DNA of 26,751 nucleotides from CAZWUW01 sp964636895 (GCA_964636895.1 CAZWUW010000042.1:1-26751); one strand, 5' to 3'. Positions 1 to 7,467 are shown, counted from the stretch's first letter. Notes: a model not told the origin generated them from the letters alone. Made by a program: numbers and translations.

Positions 1-588
1 CCCCAGCACCCCGGCCTCGGCACAGGTTGGTGCCGCGCCAGCCGGCGGCGGGGCGGCAATAATACACCTGTAGCAAGGCCCCGCCCCCGGCACATAGGTG
101 AACAACTGGCCAAAGAAACGCAGAATACTGCCGTGTACAAAAGGCTTGTGCACCATTACGCAGGCATCGTTGATCAGGAACCGGGTGGCAAAATTATCTG
201 TGCCGTCTACAACAATATCAAAATCCTTAATTATCTCCATGATATTGGCCGATGTAACCCGGAACCCGTATGTTACAATCTCTACCTCAGGGTTTAAAGC
301 CGCCAGTTTCTCCCTGGCCGACTCCACTTTCGGCCGGCCAATATCAGGGGTGGCATGGACAACCTGGCGCTGCAGGTTACTCATTTCGACCACATCATCA
401 TCTACCAGTGCCAAGGTGCCAACTCCGGCAGCGGTCAAATACCAGCCAACCGGTGAGCCCAGACCGCCGGTTCCGACCACCAGCACTTTGCCGGCAGAAA
501 TCTTAGCCTGTCCCACACCGCCTACTTCCGGCAGCAATATATGCCGGCTATAGCGTTTGATGTGTTCTTCCGACATTAAATCAAACAT
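1..588 (-). CDS. ThiF/MoeB/HesA-family E1-like adenylyltransferase (3' end outside window)
   Basis: Reading minus from an ATG at 588, an open frame runs to the window edge (196 codons), so the C-terminal part is missing. The N-terminus reads MFDLMSEEHIKRYSRHILLP, the classic opening of MoeB/ThiF/HesA enzymes. It is followed by a Rossmann nucleotide-binding motif (VLVVGTGGLGSP, about residues 34-45), the LVDDDVVEMSNLQRQV segment and the DGTDNF motif of the adenylation site. A CxxC pair (PCYRC), a likely zinc ligand, lies near the cut. The family adenylates the C-terminal Gly-Gly of small sulfur carriers (MoaD, ThiS) for molybdopterin or thiamin synthesis; which carrier is served here cannot be told. 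Start choice: the sequence AAAGGTGG lies 7 nt before the 588 ATG, while the in-frame ATG at 576 has no ribosome site. Confidence 0.9.
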   Translation of the reverse strand, partial: MFDLMSEEHIKRYSRHILLPEVGGVGQAKISAGKVLVVGTGGLGSPVGWYLTAAGVGTLALVDDDVVEMSNLQRQVVHATPDIGRPKVESAREKLAALNPEVEIVTYGFRVTSANIMEIIKDFDIVVDGTDNFATRFLINDACVMVHKPFVHGSILRFFGQLFTYVPGAGPCYRCIIAAPPPAGAAPTCAEAGVLG

Positions 589-680
589 GCCGCCGCCACC
601 TTTCTCTGCTCCCGACTTGACTCAGCTGTGCCGCCGGTCTCCTGGAAGTACGGTTAGAAAAAACCGATATTACACCTCTG

Positions 681-709
681 ATTGTAACATGGGGCCGTTG
701 TGCTTTCAA
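681..709 (-). promoter_or_regulatory. Sigma-A promoter of the ThiF/MoeB gene
   Basis: On minus, TTGAAA (709-704) and TACAAT (686-681) are separated by exactly 17 bp; each box has 5 of 6 consensus bases. Transcription would start near 674 and leave a leader of about 85 nt before the ATG at 588. That leader holds a small hairpin (CGGTT/AACCG, 651-666). I recognise no riboswitch in it. Confidence 0.6.
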
Positions 710-800
710 TCCTTCACCACCGCTTCGCGCCGCTTAAAAATACTGACAACGCAACCAAAAAAGGCCAACAGCCTAAAACAGCCGCCGACCCTTTACCCGA

Positions 801-1478
801 TTACTCCTGCCGTACTACCGCCACGGCACCGGCCACACTGCCCTGCCGGACTATAGGTGTAATATCAATGGTATTTAACTTGTCATGAATCTCTAATCGC
901 AAGCCCAGTACCGGTTCACCGGTTTTTAACACCTGATCAATGCCCAGACCGGGGAAAACCTCCGAGACATGCAAGCCTTCATAAGAATACTCCCAAAAGT
1001 CCCACATTCTTTTCAATGACCGGTTAATCTGAGTAATAATGCCTTCACTGTCTACCGCCAGCATGCCCTGAAATGTGGCATCAAAAATTGTTTCCAGCCC
1101 TTCCACGGCTTTTTTGTAATTATCCAGAAAAGCAAATGCCAAATCCGTCCTGGTCAGCCAGCCGACCATCACTCCCTGCTGGTCCACCACCGGTAAACGA
1201 CCAACCGGAATATTCAGTGCTTCCTCCACCGGCATGCTTTCACCTATGGTAATCACATTTTTGTTCATCAGTCTTTCGATAGGCGTATCCCCCGGTTTAC
1301 CGAATGCCTTCATTAAATGTGTCTTGGTAAAAACACCGATTATTTTACCATTCTCATCTACCACCGGTGCCCCGTCAATCACCCGATCCACAAAAATCCG
1401 GGCTACTTCCTGCAGAGTGTCAGTTTTCTTTAATTTTAGTACACCTCTTGACATCACATCACTTACCAGAACCCGCAT
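801..1478 (-). CDS. CBS-CBS-PAS sensor protein without an output domain
   Basis: This 225-residue protein begins MRVLVSDVMSRGV. Two CBS repeats occupy about residues 7-55 and 66-118 (GAPVVDENGKIIGVF and RLPVVDQQGVMVGWL are the characteristic strands), and a PAS domain follows at about 123-220. CBS pairs bind adenine nucleotides; PAS domains sense ligands or redox state. The same CBS-CBS-PAS order occurs at the N-terminus of sigma-54 activators of clostridia, where a linker and an AAA+ domain follow. Here the frame stops with TAA directly after the last PAS strand (AVAVVRQE), and no AAA+ sequence is visible downstream in that frame. It is therefore a free-standing sensor or a fixed truncation. 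The start is supported by GGGGGAT 8 nt upstream. Confidence 0.85.
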   Translation of the reverse strand: MRVLVSDVMSRGVLKLKKTDTLQEVARIFVDRVIDGAPVVDENGKIIGVFTKTHLMKAFGKPGDTPIERLMNKNVITIGESMPVEEALNIPVGRLPVVDQQGVMVGWLTRTDLAFAFLDNYKKAVEGLETIFDATFQGMLAVDSEGIITQINRSLKRMWDFWEYSYEGLHVSEVFPGLGIDQVLKTGEPVLGLRLEIHDKLNTIDITPIVRQGSVAGAVAVVRQE

Positions 1479-1530
1479 ACTGATTTATCCCCCAATAGTG
1501 ATTTTTTTAACTTGCTGAACTCTTACTACT

Positions 1531-1559
1531 ATAGTACACCAATTTATAAAAATTGTCTT
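1531..1559 (-). promoter_or_regulatory. Possible promoter of the CBS-PAS gene
   Basis: On minus, AAGACA and TACTAT are spaced by 17 bp in the AT-rich divergent region upstream of the CBS-PAS gene. Each box matches only about 4 of 6 consensus bases, so this is a weak call. Confidence 0.35.
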
Positions 1560-1576
1560 TACAAAAAATAAAATAT

Positions 1577-1605
1577 TTGCCATTTAACCTTTACCATATT
1601 AACAT
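1577..1605 (+). promoter_or_regulatory. Possible sigma-A promoter of the aminotransferase gene
   Basis: TTGCCA (1577-1582) and TAACAT (1600-1605) are separated by 17 bp. The -35 box is good (5 of 6) and the -10 box moderate (4 of 6). A start near 1612 would leave a leader of about 20 nt containing the AAAAAAGGA ribosome site. Confidence 0.45.
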
Positions 1606-1631
1606 AAAAAGAAAAAAGGACGGTGCAATTC

Positions 1632-2753
1632 ATGCCATTGCCGACATTTAGACTCGAAAGATTCTTTGCCCAATACGAATTTAAAGCTCCCTATTTGATG
1701 TGTTGTTCCGACTGTGAGGCTTTTACCGTACAGGAAATACTGTCATTGGAACCGACTGCGGAAGCCGGCTTAAAAGAGCTCTGGCTGGGCTATACCGAAT
1801 CCCGGGGCAACCCGGAACTGCGGGATGAAATCTGCAAACTCTATCAGCACATTAGCCCCCAGGAGATTTTGGTGCACACCGGTGCCGAAGAGGCAATATT
1901 TAATTTTATGCAGGTCGCGTTAAACCCCGGGGATCATGTAATCGTGCAATCTCCCTGCTACCAGTCCCTGTTTGCAGTGGCGCAGGCCATTGGCTGTGAA
2001 GTTACCAAATGGGTAATGCGTCCGGAGGAAAGCGGCTGGACATTGCCTATTGATGATTTAAAAGCGGCAGTAAAAGAAAACACCAAAGCCATCATCATCA
2101 ACAGCCCTCATAACCCCACCGGGTTCTTATTATCTCACCGGGAGCTGGATGAAATTATTGAAACTGCCCGGCCAAAAAATATACTGCTTTTTGCCGACGA
2201 GGTCTATAAATACCTGGAATATGATGCTGATGATACACTGCCCTGGGCTTGCGACCTTTACGAAAATGCCATTTCGCTCGGTGTCATGTCAAAATCCTTT
2301 GGCCTGCCGGGCTTGCGAATTGGCTGGATTGCCACCAAAAACCCGCTAATCTACCAGGCCATGGCCGCCTTTAAAGATTATACCACTATATGTAACAGCG
2401 CCCCCAGCGAATTTCTGGCGCTGATTGCTTTACGTCACAAAAAACAGCTAGTTCACCGGAATCTCGATATTATCAATAAAAACCTGGCCCTGCTGGATGA
2501 CTTTTTCCTAAAATACAGGCACCTCTTTACCTGGTACCGGCCAAAAGCCGGACCCATTGCTTTTCCCAAAATCAACGGCGCACAAAAAATGAGCGAAATC
2601 ATTGCCGATCTGGTGGAAAAAAAAGGTGTGCTGCTGCTCCCGGGCAAGCTTTATGATTTTGGTGACAAATTTTTCCGGGTGGGCTATGGACGAAAAAACC
2701 TGCCCACTTGCCTGGACAGATTTGAAGAATACATTATGGCGAATCTGGGTTAG
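1632..2753 (+). CDS. PLP-dependent aminotransferase, class I/II fold
   Basis: This 373-residue fold-type I enzyme has the full signature set. They are SPHNPTG (about 160), the ADEVY aspartate and tyrosine that hold the cofactor (about 189-192), the Schiff-base lysine in SKSFGLPG (Lys about 221), and RIGW after it. The N-terminus (FAQYEFKAPYLMCCSDCEAF) is not that of canonical aspartate aminotransferases and matches a clostridial subgroup usually left as 'aminotransferase'; the substrate cannot be inferred. Start choice: AAAGGA ends at 1620. The GTG at 1623 would be 2 nt away, too close, whereas the ATG at 1632 is 11 nt away. The gene stands alone between a divergent sensor gene and a TetR operon. 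Confidence 0.88.
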   Translation: MPLPTFRLERFFAQYEFKAPYLMCCSDCEAFTVQEILSLEPTAEAGLKELWLGYTESRGNPELRDEICKLYQHISPQEILVHTGAEEAIFNFMQVALNPGDHVIVQSPCYQSLFAVAQAIGCEVTKWVMRPEESGWTLPIDDLKAAVKENTKAIIINSPHNPTGFLLSHRELDEIIETARPKNILLFADEVYKYLEYDADDTLPWACDLYENAISLGVMSKSFGLPGLRIGWIATKNPLIYQAMAAFKDYTTICNSAPSEFLALIALRHKKQLVHRNLDIINKNLALLDDFFLKYRHLFTWYRPKAGPIAFPKINGAQKMSEIIADLVEKKGVLLLPGKLYDFGDKFFRVGYGRKNLPTCLDRFEEYIMANLG

Positions 2754-2800
2754 TCTTTATTCCGGTCGTGTTGACGGGGGATCGGGAATCATATCAGCCA

Positions 2801-2829
2801 TTGAAAAATATAAATAATTAAGGTATAAT
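2801..2829 (+). promoter_or_regulatory. Strong sigma-A promoter of the tetR-rph-like operon
   Basis: TTGAAA (2801-2806) and a perfect TATAAT (2824-2829) are separated by exactly 17 bp. Transcription would start near 2836, at the edge of the palindrome that follows. Confidence 0.8.
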
Positions 2830-2836
2830 AACATTA

Positions 2837-2860
2837 ATTAAGTGCACAGTGTGCATTAAT
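2837..2860 (+). promoter_or_regulatory. Palindromic operator, probably of the adjacent TetR protein
   Basis: A perfect inverted repeat TGCACA-G-TGTGCA (2843-2855) is flanked by ATTAA on the left and TTAAT on the right, giving a 24-bp near-palindrome. It begins about 8 bp after the -10 box, so a bound repressor would cover the transcription start. This position, directly upstream of a TetR gene, is the usual arrangement for autorepression. The assignment to this TetR is inferred. Confidence 0.7.
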
Positions 2861-2886
2861 GCTCATTGTAAAGGAAGGTGGCCGAA

Positions 2887-3513
2887 ATGGTTCCGGATTA
2901 TTCGTCAGAAGACGGCAGGCAGGAGAGAAAAAAGGAACAAACCCGGCAGAAAATCATTGACACGTCGGTGGCTCTTTTTGAAAAAAATGGTTTTGCTGCC
3001 ACCAGCATGGAGCAGATTGCGGCAACAGCCGATATTGCCAGGCGGACATTGTATAACCATTTCCCGGTTAAGGAAGCTATTCTGACTGAATATGTGCAGA
3101 GGTTAACAAAGAAAACCAGCCCGGCCAAAATACAAATGCTGCGGCAGATCCCGGATACTAGAACCCGGATTATCGAATTGCTCACCGGAATGCTTGAATG
3201 GGCGACAATGAACGAAGAGCTATTTCGCATCTATTTTGCCTACCGGATGCATGAGAAATTTCAACTGCAGGAAGATGACAGCATCAGGAGCGGCGCTTAT
3301 GACCTAGTGGAAGAAATCGTGAGACTTGGCCGGCAGTCAGGTGAACTAAGAACAGATTTGCCCGCCAATGTCCTGGCTAATCACCTGGAATTGGTTTTTG
3401 CCCTTGTAATTATTGACCTGGTACGGGGAAAAAAAGGCCGGTCGTTAAAAAAATCCATTGCCCAAAATGTTGATATCTTCCTTGCCGGAGCCGTTAAAAA
3501 GGAGGAACACTGA
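2887..3513 (+). CDS. TetR/AcrR-family transcriptional regulator
   Basis: The protein has 208 residues. The N-terminal helix-turn-helix is typical of the family: TRQKIIDTSVALFEKNGF leads into TSMEQIAATADIARRTLYNHF. The C-terminal helical ligand-binding domain is variable and does not reveal the ligand. Start choice: AAAGGA (2870-2875) with a GGTGG extension suits the ATG at 2887, while the GTG at 2878 lies inside the ribosome site. The TGA stop overlaps the ATG of the next gene by one base, so the two are translationally coupled. With the operator at the promoter, this looks like a ligand-responsive repressor of itself and the phosphotransferase-like gene. Confidence 0.9.
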   Translation: MVPDYSSEDGRQERKKEQTRQKIIDTSVALFEKNGFAATSMEQIAATADIARRTLYNHFPVKEAILTEYVQRLTKKTSPAKIQMLRQIPDTRTRIIELLTGMLEWATMNEELFRIYFAYRMHEKFQLQEDDSIRSGAYDLVEEIVRLGRQSGELRTDLPANVLANHLELVFALVIIDLVRGKKGRSLKKSIAQNVDIFLAGAVKKEEH

Positions 3514-6152
3514 TGGCATGTAACACCTTTCTTAATTGGCTACAGGCTTTTGAAGCAGGCACGGCCATAGTCGGAGGAAAAGGCTGGAACCTCGGCAGAC
3601 TTGACAGGTATGGTTTTAAAGTTCCGCTTGGAGGAGTTCTCACTGCCGAAGCCTACAGGCAATTTGTTGCCTGTAATAATTTGCAGCAGCTCCTGGCTGA
3701 AATCTCTACAATTACAATCAACATGATAGGAGAAAAAGAGACCGGGAATAAGCTCGCCCGGATTAGAGAAAGATTTCACAATAGTAGTTTTCCTACACAT
3801 ATTCTGTCGACACTGGGAGCCGGTTTGCTCGATCTGGGGATTTCCGCCAAACCATTAGCGGTGCGGTCTTCCGCCACGGCGGAAGATTCACGCAGGGCTT
3901 CTTTTGCCGGAATTCACGATTCGTTTTTGAATGTTCAGGGCGTCGAAAACATAATATCGGCAATCAAAGGGTGTTACGCTTCCCTTTGGACGGAGCGGGC
4001 AGTCAGCTACAGAAGGAAAATGGGCATCAATGACAACAAAGTTTTACCGGCGGTAGTCATTATGGAAATGGTTCATGCTGATGCCTCCGGCATTGCCTTT
4101 TCCTGTGACCCCTATACAGGCCGGGAAGATATTGTTACAGTAAACGCAAATTTCGGTTTAGGAGAATCCGTGGTGTCAGGCAGCGTGGACCCTGACAGAT
4201 ATTATATAAATAATTCATCCTTCCTTTTGAACATAGGCAATAAAACAACCGGACGCAAAGAGGGGCTAACCGTCCTTCGGGAAGGCGGCGGGACAGAATT
4301 CAGGATAAATGACCAAAACCAGCAAAAACAGGCACTTTCAGATGAGGACATCATTAAACTGAGTTATTTGGTTTTAAGGATATTTTCCTCTTTGGGAAAT
4401 AATGAGCTGCATCAGGATGTGGAATGGGTCTTTAACGGCCGCAACTTCTATTTGGTTCAGGCCCGTCCGGTAACCGTCCTGCCAAGATACACCTTCCCCG
4501 AACTCCGGAACCAGCCCGAACTCTGGTCAAATACCAACCTCAAAGATACCATGCCAATGGTGGCATCTACCCTGAATGCAAGTTGGACCTGGATTGCTGG
4601 CCTCGCCCTTACCGCCCCCTTCAGCGCCATAGGGTATCAAATCCCTGATGGAATCAAGTATATAAAGCTGTTTCAGGGCCGGGGTTACCTTAATATGGCC
4701 GCCTTTCAGTGGATCTGTTATGACTCCATTGATCTTAAACCGGATGAACTAAATAAGACTTACGGTGGACATGAGCCGGAAATAGAAATCAATGAAAAAA
4801 GAACCCTGCTCAGGATATTGCAAAGAAAGTACAGGATACTTAAATTTGGCCGGGAAACCTCCAAAACAAAAAAGAAAGCTGAAGCTTCCTTCAGCAAATT
4901 ACGCGCACAGCTAAAGTCCCTGTTGCAAAAAGACTATCAAAACTTTTCAAGTCATGATTTCTTAGCACTGTACAATCCGGCCGCACTGATAGCCGCGGAT
5001 TTTGCCCCAGTCTTTGGATTAATTTCCGCATCAGGGTCCCTGCCCAACCTGATGCTAGTAAAGCTGCTGGACAAATCCTGGCCCGGCAAAGGCAATGCCC
5101 TCGCCAACGCCCTTTTGGCCGGGGCCGCAAAAATAACCAGCGCCGAGCAGGGTTATATGCTGGTTGAACTGGCCGCAACCGCCAGGACTGACGCCCACGC
5201 AAAAAGCTTCTTCTCTGCCCCGGAATACACCCCCCTGAACTGGGAAAACGAATTGCCCGAAAACTCCCCCTTCAAGCAGGGTTTCCGAAAATTCCTGGAG
5301 GAATACGGCCACCGAGCGGTTTATGAAATGGACATAATAAATCCCAGGTGGCATGAAGACCCTGCCTACCCGCTGGATATTATCAGGAGTATGCTGGAAA
5401 CGTCGGACCTCGGCAAAATCAGGAATTCCCAGAGGGAAAAAAGAGAGCAGGCCTGGGCCAAAATAAACCGCGAAATGCCCATTTACCGACGCTGGCTGGT
5501 AAAAACCCTGCTCAAACAGGTGGAAAAAAGTGTTGAACTGCGGGAAATGGCCAAGTCGGTATTTATCCTGCTGTATGCGCCACTCCGCAAGGCGGGCCAG
5601 GAGTTGGGCCGGCGGCTGTATAACCGGGGTGTGCTCAATGAGCAGGCTGATATCTATCACTGTACACTGGCAGAAATTATTTCTGTCATATCGGGCTACT
5701 GGGACGGCAAAGGGCTGGCTATCCTGGTCAGTGAACGAAAAGCAGCCAGACTGGACCAGGCAGCTATGTCTCCGCCCGATTTCATCGTCGGGGAAACCCC
5801 ACAGTTCGCTAAACAGGAGATTCATGCTGAGGGCAATGCTTTACAGGGCCTGGGGGTTGCCGCCGGCAAAGCCGCCGGTACCGCAAGACTGATAACCCAT
5901 CCCTACGAAGGTGGAAAACTTCAGCCTGGTGATATTCTTGTGGCCCCTTCTACAGACCCGGGTTGGACCCCGTTGTTCTTAAAGGTTTCCGCCATCGTGA
6001 TGGAGACCGGTGGCTTTTTGGCCCACGGGGCCATAGTCGCCCGGGAATACGGTGTCCCGGCGGTAGTCAACATCCCCGGCGCGATGAAGATTATCAGGGA
6101 TGGTCAGGAAATTATAGTCGACGGTGATGAGGGGAAAGTGTTTATGTCCTGA
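3513..6152 (+). CDS. Rifampin-phosphotransferase / PEP-synthase-like enzyme
   Basis: This 879-residue protein has three regions. Residues 1-325 are a PPDK-type ATP-grasp domain (RSSATAEDS at 118-126, GLGESVVSG at 215-223, EWVF near 304, QARPV at 316-320). Residues about 330-770 form a large middle region. Residues about 780-879 are a swivelling phosphohistidine domain with the catalytic His at about 838 in GGFLAHGAIVAREYGVPAVV. PEP synthases usually read CHAAIIARE there; HGA-AREYG after the histidine is the pattern I recall from rifampin phosphotransferases (RPH), whose total length is similar. RPH proteins transfer the beta-phosphate of ATP to the drug and are often mislabelled PEP synthase. 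The substrate here is unknown. An AAAAAGGAGG site sits at the end of tetR, and the genes overlap by one base. Confidence 0.8.
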   Translation: MACNTFLNWLQAFEAGTAIVGGKGWNLGRLDRYGFKVPLGGVLTAEAYRQFVACNNLQQLLAEISTITINMIGEKETGNKLARIRERFHNSSFPTHILSTLGAGLLDLGISAKPLAVRSSATAEDSRRASFAGIHDSFLNVQGVENIISAIKGCYASLWTERAVSYRRKMGINDNKVLPAVVIMEMVHADASGIAFSCDPYTGREDIVTVNANFGLGESVVSGSVDPDRYYINNSSFLLNIGNKTTGRKEGLTVLREGGGTEFRINDQNQQKQALSDEDIIKLSYLVLRIFSSLGNNELHQDVEWVFNGRNFYLVQARPVTVLPRYTFPELRNQPELWSNTNLKDTMPMVASTLNASWTWIAGLALTAPFSAIGYQIPDGIKYIKLFQGRGYLNMAAFQWICYDSIDLKPDELNKTYGGHEPEIEINEKRTLLRILQRKYRILKFGRETSKTKKKAEASFSKLRAQLKSLLQKDYQNFSSHDFLALYNPAALIAADFAPVFGLISASGSLPNLMLVKLLDKSWPGKGNALANALLAGAAKITSAEQGYMLVELAATARTDAHAKSFFSAPEYTPLNWENELPENSPFKQGFRKFLEEYGHRAVYEMDIINPRWHEDPAYPLDIIRSMLETSDLGKIRNSQREKREQAWAKINREMPIYRRWLVKTLLKQVEKSVELREMAKSVFILLYAPLRKAGQELGRRLYNRGVLNEQADIYHCTLAEIISVISGYWDGKGLAILVSERKAARLDQAAMSPPDFIVGETPQFAKQEIHAEGNALQGLGVAAGKAAGTARLITHPYEGGKLQPGDILVAPSTDPGWTPLFLKVSAIVMETGGFLAHGAIVAREYGVPAVVNIPGAMKIIRDGQEIIVDGDEGKVFMS

Positions 6153-6160
6153 AGCTTCCC

Positions 6161-6619
6161 TTATTTAAGAGGAAAGACAACCTTGGTCAATAGCTCGCTT
6201 TCCGGCACTTCCATAGGGGAATTGTAATAAAACTCGTAAGCCACACCTGTCGGAGTATAACCATTTTCATTAATCCACTGCATGATGGCATTATAAACAG
6301 GTTCCATCTTTTTATATGGCCCTTTATACATACAGGATACCTGTTTCCCGGCCGGAATTTCACCGGCCTTAATTTCGCCTTTTCCGGCCAGGGGCTTTGA
6401 AACAGGAAAACCCATCTCCACATCGAGGTCTGACATATCCATGTTGTAGTAAGCGGAAAAAGCCGCTTCCACCGGTTTTTCACCGATTTCATTTAAATAA
6501 GCGATAATAGCCCCATATGCTTTTCCCAGCTCCTGCGGCAAATTCCCTACTGCTGTCCTGGTCCGCATGGAAAGTACCGGCTGGGCCGGCTGTTCACTTA
6601 ACTCAAATTTGTAATCCAT
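6161..6619 (-). CDS. GyrI-like small-molecule-binding protein (AraC effector-binding domain)
   Basis: The protein has 152 residues and is all one domain of the GyrI/SOUL-like fold. Visible marks are the YGAIIAYLNEIGEKP helix, the YNMDM strand, the YKGPYKKMEPVYNAIMQWI helix and the terminal YEFYYNSP-EVPESELLTKVVFPL. It has no DNA-binding domain. Family members bind hydrophobic or cationic drugs as stand-alone proteins or as sensor halves of BmrR-type regulators. It lies tail-to-tail with the phosphotransferase-like gene, only 8 bp apart, which suggests a shared theme of xenobiotic response (inference). GAGGAGG lies 8 nt before the ATG. Confidence 0.82.
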   Translation of the reverse strand: MDYKFELSEQPAQPVLSMRTRTAVGNLPQELGKAYGAIIAYLNEIGEKPVEAAFSAYYNMDMSDLDVEMGFPVSKPLAGKGEIKAGEIPAGKQVSCMYKGPYKKMEPVYNAIMQWINENGYTPTGVAYEFYYNSPMEVPESELLTKVVFPLK

Positions 6620-6659
6620 AACCTTAGCCTCCTCGTTTTTTCTCGATTATACCATTATA

Positions 6660-6692
6660 AACATGACATCAGTCTGTCATGTTATTTTTTTT
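6660..6692 (+). terminator. Perfect hairpin with T-run, also overlapping the gyrI-like upstream region
   Basis: AACATGACA (6660-6668), a 6-nt loop and TGTCATGTT (6675-6683) form a perfect 9-bp stem followed by A and eight T on plus, the form of an intrinsic terminator. Its only visible plus-strand client is the tetR-rph-like transcript, 500 bp upstream, which would run antisense through the gyrI-like gene. On minus the same dyad sits just upstream of two overlapping TATAAT boxes (6640-6660), so it could instead be an operator of that gene. Confidence 0.5.
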
Positions 6693-6728
6693 ACTCATAT
6701 TTTTTTCGGATTCCCTCCGCAATATCAA

Positions 6729-6762
6729 AGGGGCGGATCCAATCATTTTTGGGTCTGCCCCT
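6729..6762 (-). terminator. Possible weak terminator after the YjbR-family gene
   Basis: A 12-bp stem with two G-T pairs (AGGGGC arm at 6729-6740, GCCCCT arm at 6751-6762) and a 10-nt loop lies 40 bp past the stop of the YjbR gene. The following minus-strand bases (TTGATATT) are only moderately T-rich. Confidence 0.35.
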
Positions 6763-6802
6763 GGTAATTTATACTACCACTCGCCATAAGATACGGCTCA
6801 AA

Positions 6803-7162
6803 CTATGCACCCGATATCTCTTGTTTTTTCTTCTTAGGCAGAGATTCGAACACTAGTTTATAAGAAATATCAACTAAATCTTTGACAAATTCCTCTTGTA
6901 AATTACCGTCCAGATATACAGTGTTCCAATTATCTTTATTCATATGATAACCGGGTTGGATTTCACTGAAAGCAAAACGCAGCTCATTAATCTTTTCTTT
7001 TGGGTACTTCAGATTGATGCTGGGCCGGTCCGGTTCATGTATATTTATCAGGCCAAACATCTTATCCCCGACTTTAAAAACCGGCACAGGCATATTAAAG
7101 GGCACTTCTTCCGATGCCCCAGGCTTACTTAAAAAATACTCCCGGACATGTTTTTTATCCAT
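6803..7162 (-). CDS. MmcQ/YjbR-family protein
   Basis: This 119-residue single-domain protein has the features of the YjbR (CyaY-like fold) family. They are a 'KPGASEEVPF' N-terminal turn, the FKVGDKMFGLI strand pair, the SINLKYP segment, the HMNKDNWNTVYLDG core and a final helix. Family members are small, widespread and of uncertain role; some are described as DNA-binding. The ATG at 7162 follows directly on the stop of a 40-codon open frame, and the only ribosome-site-like sequence (AGGTGG) lies 13 nt upstream, inside that frame. Expression may depend on the promoter at 7410-7438 left over from a TetR-type locus. Confidence 0.85.
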   Translation of the reverse strand: MDKKHVREYFLSKPGASEEVPFNMPVPVFKVGDKMFGLINIHEPDRPSINLKYPKEKINELRFAFSEIQPGYHMNKDNWNTVYLDGNLQEEFVKDLVDISYKLVFESLPKKKKQEISGA

Positions 7163-7164
7163 AT

Positions 7165-7287
7165 TTATCTGTATGCCACCTGCTCATTGTGACCAAAACT
7201 AACGGCATTGTCAATCACGGTAACTTTTTCCAATTCAACCCTAAAGGCAATGAAATCACTTGGTTCGCCCGGCAAATAATCGCCCAT
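7165..7287 (-). pseudogene. Possible 3' remnant of a small enzyme gene
   Basis: A 40-codon open frame runs on minus from an ATG at 7287 to a TAA at 7165, two bases before the YjbR gene. It reads MGDYLPGEPSDFIAFRVELE at its start. The PSDFIAFRVELEKVTVID part resembles the last strands of PPOX-type flavin-binding split-barrel proteins, but that resemblance is weak and from memory. It looks like the tail of a deleted gene rather than a complete protein; a short real peptide or non-coding sequence are alternatives. Confidence 0.3.
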
Positions 7288-7363
7288 TGCTACCGACATT
7301 GTTGTATCCGTACTGATGTATTAAGTCAGCAATGATTTCGATAATTTCCAGTCTTTTATCCAA
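7256..7363 (-). pseudogene. 5' remnant of a second TetR-family gene
   Basis: From a TTG at 7363, 8 nt after AGGTG, a 35-codon frame reads LDKRLEIIEIIADLIHQYGY before losing similarity and stopping at 7256. The opening matches the first helix of TetR proteins (compare IIDTSVALFEKNGF in the intact TetR at 2887). The helix-turn-helix recognition part and the ligand domain are absent. Because the promoter and a TetR-type palindrome are kept upstream, this is best read as a deletion remnant. The 7163-7467 stretch holds nothing else I can identify. Confidence 0.45.
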
Positions 7364-7389
7364 TTAGCTCACACCTATCAAACAACTAT

Positions 7390-7404
7390 TAGACCGGTCG
7401 TCTA
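7390..7404 (-). promoter_or_regulatory. TetR-type operator palindrome
   Basis: TAGAC-CGGTC-GTCTA is an inverted repeat with a perfect inner GACCGGTC core. It lies between the -10 box at 7410-7415 and the remnant TetR start. Palindromes of this form are common operators in front of TetR genes. Which protein could bind it now is unknown. Confidence 0.55.
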
Positions 7405-7409
7405 GAAGT

Positions 7410-7438
7410 AATTTATCAAACTTTTCATTTGTTGTCAA
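7410..7438 (-). promoter_or_regulatory. Sigma-A promoter of the remnant TetR locus and probably the YjbR gene
   Basis: On minus, a perfect TTGACA (7438-7433) and TAAATT (7415-7410) are spaced by 17 bp. The next intact gene downstream is the YjbR-family gene at 7162. Confidence 0.6.
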
Positions 7439-7467
7439 ATAATTATAAGCATGGTGAATATAGCTTG

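Noticed and set aside
762..774. Terminator after the CBS-PAS gene
   Set aside because: On minus, AGGC/GCCT followed by TTTTTT is only a 4-bp stem, too weak to list as a feature.
589..800. Possible molybdenum-cofactor or other riboswitch in the leader of the ThiF/MoeB gene
   Set aside because: Apart from a 5-bp hairpin and a short TTACA/TGTAA dyad, I could not match a known riboswitch core. A covariance-model search would decide.
5055..5825. Long minus-strand frame (256 codons) across the rph-like gene
   Set aside because: It lies fully antisense to conserved coding sequence, has no ribosome site and no recognisable domain, and reflects third-position bias of the real gene.
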